From the NCBI RefSeq assembly GCF_000877395.1, contig NZ_JYFE01000005.1, positions 1 to 55,782 on the forward strand: DNA of 55,782 nucleotides, read 5' to 3'. This DNA comes from Jannaschia aquimarina. GTDB taxonomy: Bacteria; Pseudomonadota; Alphaproteobacteria; Rhodobacterales; Rhodobacteraceae. Below the pieces are notes generated by a model. It was not told the DNA's origin and did not search any database. It worked only from the letters and a program-made list of their open reading frames with translations. This document shows, in pieces, positions 41,873 to 53,465 of this stretch (the first letter of the stretch is position 1; each line of letters starts with the position of its first letter). Position numbers and translations under genes: made by a program.

Positions 41873-42502
41873 ATGCAAGTCATCCTGCTGGAGCGCGTGG
41901 CCAAGCTGGGCCAGATGGGCGATGTCGTCGACGTCAAGCCCGGCTATGCGCGCAACTTCCTCCTGCCTCAGGGCAAGGCGCTGACCGCGTCCGACGCCAA
42001 CGTGCAGGCCTTCGAGGGCCGCAAGGCGCAACTCGAGGCGGACAACCTTGAGTCGAAGAAAGAAGCCGACGCGATGGCCCAGCGGCTGGACGGACAGAAG
42101 TTCGTCATCATCCGCCAGGCCTCCGACTCGGGTGCGCTCTACGGCTCCGTGAGCACGCGCGACGCCGCCGAAGCCGCGACCGAGGCCGGGTTCCGGATCG
42201 AACGCCGCCAGGTCGCCCTGAAAGCTCCGATCAAGGAGCTCGGCCTGCACGGCGTGACGGTCGTCCTCCACCCCGAGGTCGAGGTCGAGATCACCCTCAA
42301 CGTCGCGCGGTCTCCGGAAGAGGCCGAGCTTCAGGAAGCCGGCAAGTCCATCCAGGAACTGGCCGCCGAAGAAGAGGCCCAGGCCGAATTCGAGATCGCC
42401 GAGCTCTTCGACGATATCGGCGCCGCCTCCTCGGAAGACAGCGATCTGGTCGAGACACCCGAGACCGAAAGCGGCTCGGACGACGATCAGCCCCGCGCCT
42501 GA
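41873..42502 (+). CDS. rplI: 50S ribosomal protein L9, extended acidic C-terminus
   Basis: 209 residues; typical L9 is about 150. N-terminal domain [19 protein letters not shown] (1-19) and the family end [14 protein letters not shown] (about 140) are normal. From about residue 150 there is a roughly 60-residue acidic tail ([15 protein letters not shown] and [20 protein letters not shown]), common in alphaproteobacteria. The tail probably does not bind rRNA. Ends the operon, followed by a strong terminator. Confidence 0.95.
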   Translation: MQVILLERVAKLGQMGDVVDVKPGYARNFLLPQGKALTASDANVQAFEGRKAQLEADNLESKKEADAMAQRLDGQKFVIIRQASDSGALYGSVSTRDAAEAATEAGFRIERRQVALKAPIKELGLHGVTVVLHPEVEVEITLNVARSPEEAELQEAGKSIQELAAEEEAQAEFEIAELFDDIGAASSEDSDLVETPETESGSDDDQPRA

Positions 42503-42524
42503 TCGCACGGACAACGAATTGACA

Positions 42525-42552
42525 GGGGCCGTCCTTCGGGGCGGCCCTTTTT
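42525..42552 (+). terminator. Rho-independent terminator of the rpsF-rpsR-rplI operon
   Basis: GGGCCGTCC-TTCG-GGGCGGCCC is followed by TTTTTCG. It begins about 22 bases past the rplI stop. The stem has one G-U pair. The region after it to 42660 is falling in GC content. Confidence 0.9.
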
Positions 42553-42674
42553 CGTTTGGGGGACACCCTGCCGGGGACGAGGCGATGTCGGGTATGCGGA
42601 CGGAGCTGCCGTTGATAAAATGGCGACAGTGTCATAATTTTTCAGTTTAGAAAGAATAATATGAGATCAAACGC

Positions 42675-43067
42675 ATGATCGAAAGAATAAATCCTAACGC
42701 CTTGAACGATCCAAGTGATTACGGTTACTCTCAAATAACCACGGTTTCGGCCACATCGAAGCTTGTTTTTGTGTCAGGTCAACTTGGTGATTTTGCGGAT
42801 GGGCAAAAATCACAAGCCTTTGAAGCACAGGTGAAAAGATCATTTGAAAACTTGCGTTTAGCTTTGTTGAGCGCAGGCAGCAGTCCAGAAAATGTATTAA
42901 AGGTGACGCTCTTAGTTGTGAACCACAATGAAGATCGCCTTGCCATTGTTTCTAAACATCGTCGCGCATTCTTTGGTGACGTTCGACCAGCGAGCACACT
43001 AATTCCAGTTCCAAGGCTCGCAGGCGATTGGATGGAGTTTGAGATCGATGCCGTGGCAGCGGTCTAA
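42675..43067 (+). CDS. RidA/YjgF-family protein, AT-rich and probably transferred
   Basis: 130 residues. Enamine/imine deaminase fold, used to clear reactive 2-aminoacrylate. Visible core: VSATSKLVFVSGQLGDFADGQ, NLRLALLSAGSSPENVLKVTLLV and RPASTLIPVPRLAGDWMEFEIDAVAAV. The arginine and glutamate of the RidA active site appear to be present (VRPAST, FEID). The gene has about 40-45% GC by eye, while the neighbours are near 65-70%. A five-codon reading frame (MRSNA) starts at 42661 and its stop overlaps this start (ATGA). No recombinase or repeat flanks it. Confidence 0.85.
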   Translation: MIERINPNALNDPSDYGYSQITTVSATSKLVFVSGQLGDFADGQKSQAFEAQVKRSFENLRLALLSAGSSPENVLKVTLLVVNHNEDRLAIVSKHRRAFFGDVRPASTLIPVPRLAGDWMEFEIDAVAAV

Positions 43068-43213
43068 GAAACTTTGGGCTCGAAGCAGTCATCGAGCGCG
43101 AAGGGGATGCCTGCCCCCTCGGCAGCCTTTGGCTCAACCCGAAGGAACCTCACACAGCCGCGGCGTCCAGTGCATACTCCTCGGGTGAAACACTGACTCC
43201 GGGGGATTCGACC

Positions 43214-45172
43214 ATGCCATTCACACGCCGCACCTTTCTACAGACCACAGCCGCGACCGGCCTTCTCGCCGTCCATCCCTTCGCCGCCCGCGCGCAGGCT
43301 GGACAGGCGCATCTGCGCATCTGCGAGACGACGGACCTTCACGTCCATGTCTGGCCCTACGACTATTACGGCGACCGCGAAGTGGACACGGTCGGCCTCG
43401 CCCGCACCGCCGCCCTGATCGAGGACGTCCGCGCCGAGAGTGGGAACGCCCTGGTGGTCGACAACGGAGATTTCCTGCAAGGCAACCCGATGGGCGACTT
43501 CATAGCCTACGAACGGGGGCTCAAGGCGGGCGACATCCACCCCGTCATCGCCGCCATGAACGCCGTGGGCTTCGACGCCGCCACTGTCGGCAACCACGAG
43601 TTCAACTACGGCCTCTCCTTCTTCGAGACCGCCATCGCAGGAGCGGGCTTCCCCATCGTGCTCGCCAACGTGGTCCGCAACGAAGGCGCCTCGATCACCG
43701 AGGATCAGACGCTGGTCCCGCCCTACGTCATTCTCGACCGCGAGATCACCGACGGCGCGGGCGAGTCGGCGCCGATCCGCATCGGCGTCATCGGCTTCAC
43801 CCCGCCCCAGATCATGACATGGGACCGCCGCCACCTGGAGGGCAACGTCACCGTCCGCGACATCGTAAAGGCGGCCGAGGCCTACGTGCCCCAGATGAAA
43901 GAGGAAGGCGCCGATATCGTCATCGCGCTTTCCCATTCCGGCATCGGCCCCGCTGACTACGAAGAGATGATGGAGAACGCCTCCGTCCCGCTGGCCGCCG
44001 TGCCCGGCATCGACGTCGTGCTGACCGGCCACCACCACCGGGAATTCCCTTCCGACGCCTATGCCGATGTCGCCAACGTGGACGCCGTTGCCGGCACGAT
44101 CCACGGCAAGCCCGCCGTGATGCCCGGCTTCTGGGGCAGCCATATGGGCCTTGTGGATCTGATGCTGGAACGCGACGGCGGCGGCTGGCGCATCGCGGCC
44201 TCCGAACAGACGCTCCGCCCCATCGCCGTCCGGGGCGAGGATCGAAGCTGGACGCCGCAGGTCGAAAGCGTCGCCGCCGTGCTTGCGGCGACCGAGGCCG
44301 ACCACGAGGCGACGCTGGAATATGTCCGCCGCGCCGTGGGCAAGACCGACGCGCCGCTGCATTCCTACTTCGCGCTGGTGGCCGACGACCCCTCGGTCCA
44401 GATCGTCTCGATCGCCCAGAAATGGTATGTCGAACAGCTTCTGGCAGGGACCGAGCATGAGGGCCTGCCGATCCTCTCGGCGGCGGCACCCTTCAAGGCG
44501 GGCGGACGCGGGGGTCCGGACTACTTCACCGACGTGCCCGCGGGCGACGTGGCGATCCGCAACGTGGCCGACCTGTATCTCTACCCCAACACCGTGCGCG
44601 CCGTCCGCGTGACCGGCCAGCAGGTCAAGGACTGGCTCGAACGCAGCGCGGGCATGTTCAACCAGATCACGCCCGGCGAGGCCGATCAGGTTCTGCTGAA
44701 CCCCGACTTCCCCAGCTACAATTTCGACGTCATCGACGGCGTGACCTACCGCATCGACCTGAAGCAACCCGCGCGTTTCGACCGCGAGGGTGCGGTGGTG
44801 AACCCGGACGCCAACCGCATCGTCGACCTGCAATACGACGGCGCGCCGCTGGATCTGGACGCGGAATTCGTCATCGCGACGAACAATTACCGCGCCTCGG
44901 GGGGCGGCAATTTCCCCGGCGCCGACGGCTCGACCATCATCCTGGAGGCGCCGGACACCAATCGCGACGTCATCGTCCGCTACATCGTCGAACAGGGCAC
45001 GATCAGCCCGTCCGCCGACGGCAACTGGCGCTTCGATCCGATGGAGGGCACGGTGGTCCTGTTCGATACCGGCCCGGGCGGCGCGGCCTATGCGGGCGAC
45101 GTGCCCGGCGCGGTGCTGGAGCCGGCCGAGATCACCGAGGAGGGCTTCCAGCGCTATCGGCTCTCTCTGTGA
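43214..45172 (+). CDS. cpdB: 2',3'-cyclic-nucleotide 2'-phosphodiesterase/3'-nucleotidase, Tat-exported
   Basis: 652 residues. Periplasmic enzyme of RNA-fragment salvage. A twin-arginine signal RRTFLQ (residues 5-10) is followed by AATGLLAVHPFAARA. Metallophosphatase domain: TTDLHVHV, DNGDFLQGNP, GNHEFNYG, GHHHREF. The C-terminal 5'-nucleotidase domain (about 380-640) is complete, with NNYRASGGGNF. The Tat signal is unusual against the Sec signal of E. coli CpdB. It is monocistronic after the RidA gene, with about 65 bases to the sugar dehydrogenase gene. Confidence 0.92.
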   Translation: MPFTRRTFLQTTAATGLLAVHPFAARAQAGQAHLRICETTDLHVHVWPYDYYGDREVDTVGLARTAALIEDVRAESGNALVVDNGDFLQGNPMGDFIAYERGLKAGDIHPVIAAMNAVGFDAATVGNHEFNYGLSFFETAIAGAGFPIVLANVVRNEGASITEDQTLVPPYVILDREITDGAGESAPIRIGVIGFTPPQIMTWDRRHLEGNVTVRDIVKAAEAYVPQMKEEGADIVIALSHSGIGPADYEEMMENASVPLAAVPGIDVVLTGHHHREFPSDAYADVANVDAVAGTIHGKPAVMPGFWGSHMGLVDLMLERDGGGWRIAASEQTLRPIAVRGEDRSWTPQVESVAAVLAATEADHEATLEYVRRAVGKTDAPLHSYFALVADDPSVQIVSIAQKWYVEQLLAGTEHEGLPILSAAAPFKAGGRGGPDYFTDVPAGDVAIRNVADLYLYPNTVRAVRVTGQQVKDWLERSAGMFNQITPGEADQVLLNPDFPSYNFDVIDGVTYRIDLKQPARFDREGAVVNPDANRIVDLQYDGAPLDLDAEFVIATNNYRASGGGNFPGADGSTIILEAPDTNRDVIVRYIVEQGTISPSADGNWRFDPMEGTVVLFDTGPGGAAYAGDVPGAVLEPAEITEEGFQRYRLSL

Positions 45173-45237
45173 CGTGAGGTGACGCGGGGCGCGGACGCCC
45201 TATCTCCAAGTCAAAACCAAGCCGTTGGAGAAACACG

Positions 45238-46431
45238 ATGATCCGCGCCCTGCCCCTTCTGCTGCTCGCCGCCCCCGCCTGCGCCCAGGATTTCACCTGG
45301 GGCGAGCGGAACACCAGCCTGCAACCCGCCTTCGACCAACAGTTCCGCGCCAAACTGGCCAGCACCGACGTGGAGTTGCGCACAGAGGTGCTTGCCGGCG
45401 ACCTGGTCCATCCCTGGGGCATCGCCGTCCTGCCGGGCGACGCCGGATATCTGGTGACAGAGCGCAGCGGCAGCCTGCGCCACATCGCCTCCGACGGCGC
45501 GCTGTCCGATCCGATCGCGAATGTCCCCGCCGTCCTCGACCAGAACCAGGGCGGCCTGCTGGACGTGGCCGTCGGCCCCACCTTCGCCGAGGATCGGGTG
45601 ATCTACCTGACCTATGCCAAGCCGCTGGGCGACGGCATGTCGGCCACCGCCGCGGCACGGGCCGTCCTGTCGGAAGACCTGAGCACCCTGTCCGACGTAC
45701 AGGACATCTTCGTGCAGGCCCCGCCCTCGCCCACGCCGATGCATTACGGCAGCCGCATCGTGTTCCTACCCGACGGCACCGCCGCCATCACTACCGGAGA
45801 GCATTCGCGCCCCGCCGAACGCGTCTTCGCGCAGGATCTCGACAAGACCTACGGGAAGGTCATCCGCGTGAACCTCGACGGCTCGACCCCGGACGACAAT
45901 CCCTTCGTCGGGCAGGACGGCGCGGTCGACACGATCTGGTCCTACGGGCACCGCAACATCCAGGGCGCCGTGGTCGCCGAGGACGGCACGCTCTGGACGA
46001 TCGAGCACGGCCCGGCTGGCGGCGACGAGCTGAACCGCCCCGAGGCCGGGCTGAACTACGGCTGGCCCGTCATTTCCTACGGCGAGAACTACAACGGCTC
46101 GGATGTAGGCGAAGGCATCGCCGTCCAGCAGGGGATGGAGCAGCCGGTCTATTTCTGGGATCCCGTCATCGCGCCGGGCGGGATGATGTTCCATGCGGGA
46201 GACATGTTCGGCGACTGGAACGGCGACCTCCTGATCGGGTCGCTCTATCCCGGCGGCGTCGTGCGCCTGTCGCTCGATGACGAAGGCTTCGTCGTCGAAG
46301 AAGAACGCCTGCTGCGGGACATCGGCCGGGTCCGCGACGTCGAAGTCCTGGAAGACGGCAGCTTCCTGATCCTGACCGACTACGCCGACGGCGCCGTCAT
46401 TCGTGTGACCGCCAGCGGTAGCGAGGGCTAG
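45238..46431 (+). CDS. PQQ-dependent sugar dehydrogenase (aldose sugar dehydrogenase family)
   Basis: 397 residues. Signal peptide at about 1-17 (ALPLLLLAAPACA). A six-bladed beta-propeller of the soluble glucose dehydrogenase / YliI type: HPWGIAVLPG, RVIYLTYAK, GSRIVFLPDGTAAITTGEHS, WSYGHRNIQG, and IEHGPAGGDELNRP at the active site (about 258-271). The His and Arg that bind PQQ are in these segments. Oxidises aldoses and passes electrons to the respiratory chain. No PQQ biosynthesis genes are in view. It follows cpdB in the same direction with GGAG before the ATG. Confidence 0.88.
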   Translation: MIRALPLLLLAAPACAQDFTWGERNTSLQPAFDQQFRAKLASTDVELRTEVLAGDLVHPWGIAVLPGDAGYLVTERSGSLRHIASDGALSDPIANVPAVLDQNQGGLLDVAVGPTFAEDRVIYLTYAKPLGDGMSATAAARAVLSEDLSTLSDVQDIFVQAPPSPTPMHYGSRIVFLPDGTAAITTGEHSRPAERVFAQDLDKTYGKVIRVNLDGSTPDDNPFVGQDGAVDTIWSYGHRNIQGAVVAEDGTLWTIEHGPAGGDELNRPEAGLNYGWPVISYGENYNGSDVGEGIAVQQGMEQPVYFWDPVIAPGGMMFHAGDMFGDWNGDLLIGSLYPGGVVRLSLDDEGFVVEEERLLRDIGRVRDVEVLEDGSFLILTDYADGAVIRVTASGSEG

Positions 46432-46438
46432 CAGAGGC

Positions 46439-46467
46439 GATCGGACCGCGCTCGGCGCGGTCCGATC
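46439..46467. terminator. 12-bp perfect hairpin after the sugar dehydrogenase gene
   Basis: GATCGGACCGCG-CTCGG-CGCGGTCCGATC. It starts 8 bases past the stop. A T run is lacking on both sides, so it may be a weak terminator or transcript-protecting hairpin. Confidence 0.5.
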
Positions 46468-46531
46468 CGGTGGGGGCCGATGCCCCCGCGCCGCGGGGAT
46501 ATTCCCGGCGGGATGAGAGGGTCGCGCGTGC

Positions 46532-48168
46532 CTATTCCGCGGCTTCGATCCGTTTCGCCGTCTCCGGATCGACCGGTTCGTCTGCCGGGTCAGGTTTGGC
46601 AGGGGCGCCATCCAGATCCAGGCCACCCAGACCCTTTTCCATCGACAGTCCCAACTCTTCGCCCAGCTTCGTGAGCGCGGGCATCTGGACCGCCATCCCC
46701 ATGATCGAGTCGAGCGCCTGGTTCACGACCGGCTTGCCGTCGGAGTTCGCGGCACCCGCGCCCGCGCCGCCGGCCAGCCCGCCGACCTGATGGATCCGGA
46801 TCGAGTCGATCTTCTCGGCCGGCTTGACCATCTGCTCCACGATCCCGGGCATGGCCTCCAGACGCGCGAGCTGCAGCTTCATCCGGATGATCTCTGCCGA
46901 GAGGGAATTCTCGGCGGCGACGATCTTCTCGCGGCCTTCCGCCTCGGCCAGCATGTCGGCCTTCTTCGCCTCGGCCTGGATCTTGACCGCGTCGGCTTCG
47001 GCACGGGCCTCCTCGCGGCGCGCCTTGGCCCGGTCGTTGGCTGCGTCCTTCTCGGCCTCGGCGGCAAGGCGCACGCGGGTGGCTTCGCGCTCGGCCTCCC
47101 GCTGGGCCTCGATGATGGCGATACGCTTGGCGCGCTCGGCTTCCTCGGTCGCGCGGGCGGTCTCGACGGCCTCCTTTGCACGGGTGGCTTCGGCGCGGGC
47201 GGCGTCTGCGCTGGCGCGCGCGGCTCTCTTCTTCCGACTTCTGATTGACGATGATCTGGCGTTCCTGCTCGGCCACCTCCAATGCGCGATCCCGTTCGAT
47301 CTCGGCGGCGCGGATCGCCTGCTCGCGGGTGACGCGCGGCCTCCGATTCCGGCATCGAATCCTCGCGGCGCTTGGCCAGTTCAGCCTCCTGCGCGGCCTG
47401 AAGCGTCTCGATCTCGCGGATCTGCTCGATCATCGCCGCCTTTTCGTCGCGTTCGATCTCCAGGCCGCGCTTTGCGGCCTCCATGGCAGCCTGCTTCACC
47501 GCGACCTCCGCATCGGCGTCGATCTGGGCGCGTTCCTTCTTGGAACGGACGATCACCTCGGCCAGCTTACGCATCCCAACCGCGTTGAAGGCGTTGTTCT
47601 CGTCGAGTGCCTCGAATGGCGTCTGGTCCGGGGCGGTCAGTGACACCGATTCCAGCCCCAGACCGTTCTTCAGCAGATCCTCGGTGACCGCGTTCTGCAC
47701 CTCTTGGACGAAGTCCGATCGGTTCTCGTGCAGCTCATCCATCGTCATCTGCGCCGCGACCGAGCGCAGACCGTCGATCAGTTTGCCCTCGATCATGTCG
47801 CGCAGCGGCTCCACGTCGAAGGTGCGCCCGCCCAGGGTCTGCGCGGCGCGACTGATCCCCTCTTCGGTCGGGGCGACCGAAACGTAGAACTCGACGCCCA
47901 CATCGACACGCATCCGGTCCTTGGTGATCATCGCGGCATCGCCCGTCCGACTGACCTCCAGCCGCAGGGTCTTCATGTTCACCGGCGCGACCTCGTGAAA
48001 CAGCGGCAGGACCAGAGCGCCCCCATCGACGATCACTTTCTTGCCGCCCAGACCGGTCCGCACGAGGCTGATCTCGCGCGATGTCCGCTTGTAGAGCCGC
48101 GACACGACCAGGCCCACAAAGATCAGAAATCCGAGGCCTATTCCGGCCAGTATCAGAATGCCTTCCAT
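46532..48168 (-). pseudogene. Flotillin (YqiK-like), interrupted by two frameshifts
   Basis: The protein starts at ATG 48168 with a membrane hairpin (ILILAGIGLGFLIFVGLVVS), then a SPFH/band-7 domain (SREISLVRTGLGGKKVIVDG and further, to about residue 200) and a long coiled coil. The frame breaks at a CG run 47333-47338, resumes as VTREQAIRAAEIERDRALEV, breaks again at 47214-47222, and resumes as ASADAARAEATRAKEAVETA through to VDPETAKRIEAAE, ending at 46532. Adding CG at each place gives one protein of 546 residues. Flotillins organise membrane microdomains. The SPFH part alone (to 47340) might still be made. The neighbour yqiJ-like gene is intact. Confidence 0.8.
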
Positions 48169-48183
48169 GTCAGTCTCCAATTC

Positions 48184-48867
48184 TCAGAGTTCGATCATCC
48201 GCAAGGTCCGGGTCCCGCGGTCGTAGACCATCAGCACATCCGTGCCGCGCCCCAGTTCCGCGTCATCGCGAAAGGGTTCGGCCCGGACGTAGTGGGTGTT
48301 TCCGTAGCGGTCCGTCACACGGACCTCCGCGGGGCGGCCGCGCCGCGCCGTGCCCTGCGTCACCGTTCCGCGCCGCCGGGCGAGTTGCCGCTCGGTCTGC
48401 ACCGATGTCTCCGTCTGCGGAATGAGGCGGGCGAAGGTGCCGGCGAAGCTTCGGGTAAAGACCAGCCCAGCCAGCGCGGCCCCGGGGGCCACCAGCCAGA
48501 GTGGCCAGGGGCCCGTCAACTGCACCGCGATGCCCGTGCCGCCGAAGCCGGTCAGGAGCGCGGCGAACCAGATGAGGAAGGGGACCCGGCCGAGCCCCGT
48601 CCATCCCAGCGCGGGCACGCCCGGTTCCGGCGTGTCGGTCAGTTCCAGCTCGCCCACGTCGATCTCGCCCATCTCGAGGGCTTCGATCTCCGGCAGATCC
48701 AGGTCCGGGACATCGACACCGATCTCGGGTCCGTCCGTTTCGGCGATCAGCGAGCCGCCCATGGCGAGCATCACGAGCTCCAGAACCAGAAGGCCCGCCA
48801 GAACGACGATCGCCGTGGTGAAGGGGGCGACAGGAGGCGAGAAGAGGGTCGTCAGCATCGGTTCCAT
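48184..48867 (-). CDS. YqiJ/NfeD-like membrane protein with OB fold
   Basis: 227 residues. Three to four hydrophobic helices: TTAIVVLAGLLVLELVMLA, FLIWFAALLTGFGGTGIAV and LWLVAPGAALAGLVFT. An acidic loop (about 50-85) has DLDLPEIEALEMGEIDVGEL. The C-terminal OB-type beta barrel (about 165-227) ends AELGRGTDVLMVYDRGTRTL. NfeD-like partners are encoded beside flotillins, as here 15 bases before the flotillin start. The pair yqiJ-yqiK in E. coli has this order. Start at 48867 chosen; 48855 and a GTG at 48873 are also possible. Probably still expressed even though its partner is broken. Confidence 0.8.
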   Translation of the reverse strand: MEPMLTTLFSPPVAPFTTAIVVLAGLLVLELVMLAMGGSLIAETDGPEIGVDVPDLDLPEIEALEMGEIDVGELELTDTPEPGVPALGWTGLGRVPFLIWFAALLTGFGGTGIAVQLTGPWPLWLVAPGAALAGLVFTRSFAGTFARLIPQTETSVQTERQLARRRGTVTQGTARRGRPAEVRVTDRYGNTHYVRAEPFRDDAELGRGTDVLMVYDRGTRTLRMIEL

Positions 48868-48990
48868 GATCACACGGCGCGGCCCCGCAGAGAGCGGAGT
48901 CGGACGCGCGATCGTGGGGAGTTGTCTGCGCTACAACATGGCGGCACGTATGCGGAGCGCTTCAGGAGATTGTTGCAGGTTCGTCACACG

Positions 48991-49013
48991 AAAAAGGCGC
49001 CCGGGGGCGCCTT
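48991..49013 (-). terminator. Rho-independent terminator of tig
   Basis: On the minus strand AAGGCGCC-CCCGG-GCGCCTT is followed by TTTTCG. It lies about 30 bases past the tig stop. Confidence 0.85.
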
Positions 49014-49041
49014 CCTCATCTCAGCTTGGCAGCCGTGACCT

Positions 49042-50373
49042 TCAGGTCTCGTCCTCCAGCTTCTCCAGCTCGGCCTGAAGCTCGTCCTTGCTGACCGGCT
49101 TGTCCGTGACCTTGGCCTGGTCGAGCACGTGGTCGATCACCTTGTCCTCGAAAATCGGCGCGCGCATCTGCTGGGCAGCCTGCGGGTTCTGTTGCACGAA
49201 CTGGAAGAACTCGCGCTCCTGCCCCGGATATTGACGCGCCTGCTGCATGATCGCCTGGGTCATCTCGGCGTCGGAGACGGTGACCTCGGCCTTCTGGCCG
49301 ACCTCGGCCAGAAGCAGGCCCAGGCGAACGCGCCGCTCTGCCAGCTTGGTATGCTCCTCGGTGGGCTCGATCTCGGGGTGATCGTGGCCTTGAACGTCCG
49401 GGTTTTCCTCGTGCCAGAGCTGGTGCGCGATCTGCTTGGCCTCGGCCTCGACCAGGCTGGGCGGCAGAGCGAAATCCACCTTGCCGTCAAGCGCGTCCAG
49501 CAGACGGCGCTTGACCACCTGGCGGGCGGCGCCGGAATATTCGGCCGTCAGCCGCTCTCCGATCTGGGTCTTGAGCGCGTCCAGGTCTTCGGCGCCGAAC
49601 CGCTTGGCAAGCTCGTCGTCGATCTTGGCGTCGACGGGCTTCTTCACTTCCTTGACGGTGCAGTCGAAGGTCGCGGCCTTGCCGGCGAGGTTTTCGGCCT
49701 GATACTCCGCGGGGAACGTGACCTCGACCACCTTCTCCTCGCCCTTCTTCAGGCCGATGAGCTGGTCCTCGAAGCCGGGGATGAAGCTGTCGGAGCCGAG
49801 CACGAGCGGATAATCCTCCGCGGCGCCGCCCTCGAAGGGCTCCCCGTCGACCTTGCCCAGGAAGTCGATCACCACCTGGTCGCCCTTGGCCGCCTTGCCG
49901 CCCTTCTTGGTCTCGTAGGCCTGCGCCGACTTGGCCAGGCTTTCCAGCGCTTCGGTCACGTCGGCCTCGGCAGGCTCGACCACCAGACGCTCCAGTTCCA
50001 CGTCCGAGAAGTCGACATCGGGGATCTCGGGCAGCGCCTCGTAGGAGAGCGTGACCTCGACATCGTCGCCGGGCGTCCAGTCCTGGTTGGTCATCTCGAC
50101 CTTGGGCTGCATCGCCGGGCGGTCGCCCGACTCCTCGAAATGCTTCGACATGGCGCCGTCAATGCTCTCCTGCATGGCCTCGCCCATGAGGCGATCGCCG
50201 AACTGCTTCTTGAGCAGCGCCATCGGCACCTTGCCCTTGCGGAAGCCCTTCATCTCGATGGTGGGCTGCGCTTCGGTCAGCTTCTCGTCGACCTTGGCTT
50301 CCAGATCGGCGGCGGGCACGGTGATCGTGTAGCCGCGCTTGAGGCCTTCGTTGAGCGTCTCGGTCACCTGCAT
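49042..50373 (-). CDS. tig: Trigger factor, ribosome-associated chaperone
   Basis: 443 residues. Holds nascent chains at the ribosome exit. N-terminal ribosome-binding part with GFRKGKVP (about residues 43-50), a PPIase domain (about 162-245, [21 protein letters not shown], then PGFEDQLIG) and a helical C-terminal domain with the family [20 protein letters not shown] end. A His-rich segment ([12 protein letters not shown], about 320-335) is a feature of some alphaproteobacterial members. Neither clpP nor clpX follows, unlike in E. coli. Own terminator. Confidence 0.96.
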   Translation of the reverse strand: MQVTETLNEGLKRGYTITVPAADLEAKVDEKLTEAQPTIEMKGFRKGKVPMALLKKQFGDRLMGEAMQESIDGAMSKHFEESGDRPAMQPKVEMTNQDWTPGDDVEVTLSYEALPEIPDVDFSDVELERLVVEPAEADVTEALESLAKSAQAYETKKGGKAAKGDQVVIDFLGKVDGEPFEGGAAEDYPLVLGSDSFIPGFEDQLIGLKKGEEKVVEVTFPAEYQAENLAGKAATFDCTVKEVKKPVDAKIDDELAKRFGAEDLDALKTQIGERLTAEYSGAARQVVKRRLLDALDGKVDFALPPSLVEAEAKQIAHQLWHEENPDVQGHDHPEIEPTEEHTKLAERRVRLGLLLAEVGQKAEVTVSDAEMTQAIMQQARQYPGQEREFFQFVQQNPQAAQQMRAPIFEDKVIDHVLDQAKVTDKPVSKDELQAELEKLEDET

Positions 50374-50402
50374 GTCGCGTCCTTCGGGTCAGAAAACGGG
50401 TA

Positions 50403-50422
50403 CGACCCCCGTGCGGGGGTCG
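50403..50422. terminator. Hairpin upstream of tig
   Basis: CGACCCCCG-TG-CGGGGGTCG, a 9-bp stem. It lies 29 bases upstream of the tig start and about 100 past the MarR stop. It could be the MarR gene terminator or a tig leader element. Confidence 0.5.
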
Positions 50423-50518
50423 GAAATCTGCGCCCTTCTATGGAGGCCCCGACAGGGGTGCAAGGGGCCGCGCGGCACCCTTTCGGACGGGCGCGCGGCT
50501 CACGCTGCGGCAGGCGGA

Positions 50519-51016
50519 TCAGTAGATGTAGCGGATCTGGTCGGTCCAGTAGCGTTCGACCCGGCGCAGGGTGCTGACGATCTCGATCAGGCCGGCATCC
50601 GACAGCACGCCGGTATGCTTGATCCCGTCGGCATGACGCTGGAACAGGGTCTCGACCGCATCGCGGACCTCGCGGCCCTTTTCGGTCAGCCGGACCCGGA
50701 CCGCGCGCCGGTCGATGGAGCAGCGCTGGTGGTGCATGTAGCCCAGATCCACTAGCTTCTTGAGGTTGTAGCTGACATTCGAGCCCTGGTAGTAGCCCCG
50801 GCTCTTCAACTCGCCAGCCGTCACCTCGTTGTCGCCGATATTGAACAGCAGCAGGCCCTGCACGGCGTTGATCTCCAGCAGGTTCAAACGCTCGAACTCG
50901 TCCTTGATGACGTCGAGCAGCAGGCGGTGCAGCCGTTCGACCAATTGCAGGCTGTCCAGGTAGCCGGACATGAAGTCCGCGGCATTGCGGGGTTGAAACT
51001 TCTCTAGCCTGCTCAT
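50519..51016 (-). CDS. MarR-family regulator, LdtR-like
   Basis: 165 residues from the ATG at 51016 (GAGAGGG upstream); the longer frame to 51166 has no family match. Winged helix: AGELKSRGYYQGSNVSYNLKKLVDLGYMHHQRCSIDRRAVRVRLT-type, with the recognition helix at about 85-100. This exact YYQGSNVSYNLKKL block is strongly conserved in alphaproteobacteria and matches LdtR of Liberibacter, from memory. LdtR controls an L,D-transpeptidase and osmotic tolerance there. The target here is unknown. Cys near position 110 (QRCSID) may be redox-sensitive. Confidence 0.82.
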   Translation of the reverse strand: MSRLEKFQPRNAADFMSGYLDSLQLVERLHRLLLDVIKDEFERLNLLEINAVQGLLLFNIGDNEVTAGELKSRGYYQGSNVSYNLKKLVDLGYMHHQRCSIDRRAVRVRLTEKGREVRDAVETLFQRHADGIKHTGVLSDAGLIEIVSTLRRVERYWTDQIRYIY

Positions 51017-51081
51017 GCGGGGCCCTCTCTCGCGCTCTGTTGTCGGGAGAGATCGCAGAAAAACCCTGATGAATCGTAAAT

Positions 51082-53002
<1,921 letters not shown>

Positions 53003-53045
53003 CCGGACCGGCGCGCCTCGACGCCCGCGCGGCGGGGCGCTGACC

Positions 53046-53450
53046 GTGGTGGACCTTCCGCCCTACTACTTCCGCGTCAAGGACAACGGCGCCCTCGTCT
53101 TCCGGGTCGATACCGAGAACCGGCAGCGGCGGCTGGAGCTCGACCAGATCGCGACGATCAACATCAACAACGGCAACGTGAAGCCTCAGGGCGACCGTGA
53201 GCTGACCCAAGAGGACCGTGCCGCCATCGACGCGTGGATGACCGCACGGAGCGACGAACTCGCCTCGCGCGAAGTCGACGACATCCTCCGCGCAGTCGAT
53301 ACGCTGAACCTGACGGCCCACTGGGCACAGGCCCGCGCCACCGACGAGCAACTGGAGGCCGTGACCGATCGCCTGCTGCTGGCCATGCATGACCTCCGCA
53401 CGGTGCTGGTCCGAAAACGGGCCGACCGGGTGCTGGGCAAGGGCGGCTGA
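53046..53450 (+). CDS. Hypothetical protein, 134 residues
   Basis: GTG start at 53046; a second GTG follows at once. The protein is mixed alpha/beta: an N-terminal strand part (PYYFRVKDNGALVFRVDTEN, then LELDQIATININNGNVKP) and a C-terminal helical part (about 60-134). No signal peptide or membrane helix. Tandem with the aminotransferase gene on the same strand. I know it only as a conserved hypothetical of the group. Codon use matches neighbours, so it is likely a real gene. Confidence 0.6.
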   Translation: MVDLPPYYFRVKDNGALVFRVDTENRQRRLELDQIATININNGNVKPQGDRELTQEDRAAIDAWMTARSDELASREVDDILRAVDTLNLTAHWAQARATDEQLEAVTDRLLLAMHDLRTVLVRKRADRVLGKGG

Positions 53451-53465
53451 GGCGGGGCGCGCGTC

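Noticed and set aside
42612-43080. An insertion sequence around the RidA gene
   Set aside because: No transposase, inverted ends or target duplication were found; only a composition change is seen.
46590-47340. A programmed ribosomal frameshift in the flotillin gene
   Set aside because: The sites are short CG runs without a slippery heptamer or downstream pseudoknot that I can see; loss of a CG pair is simpler.
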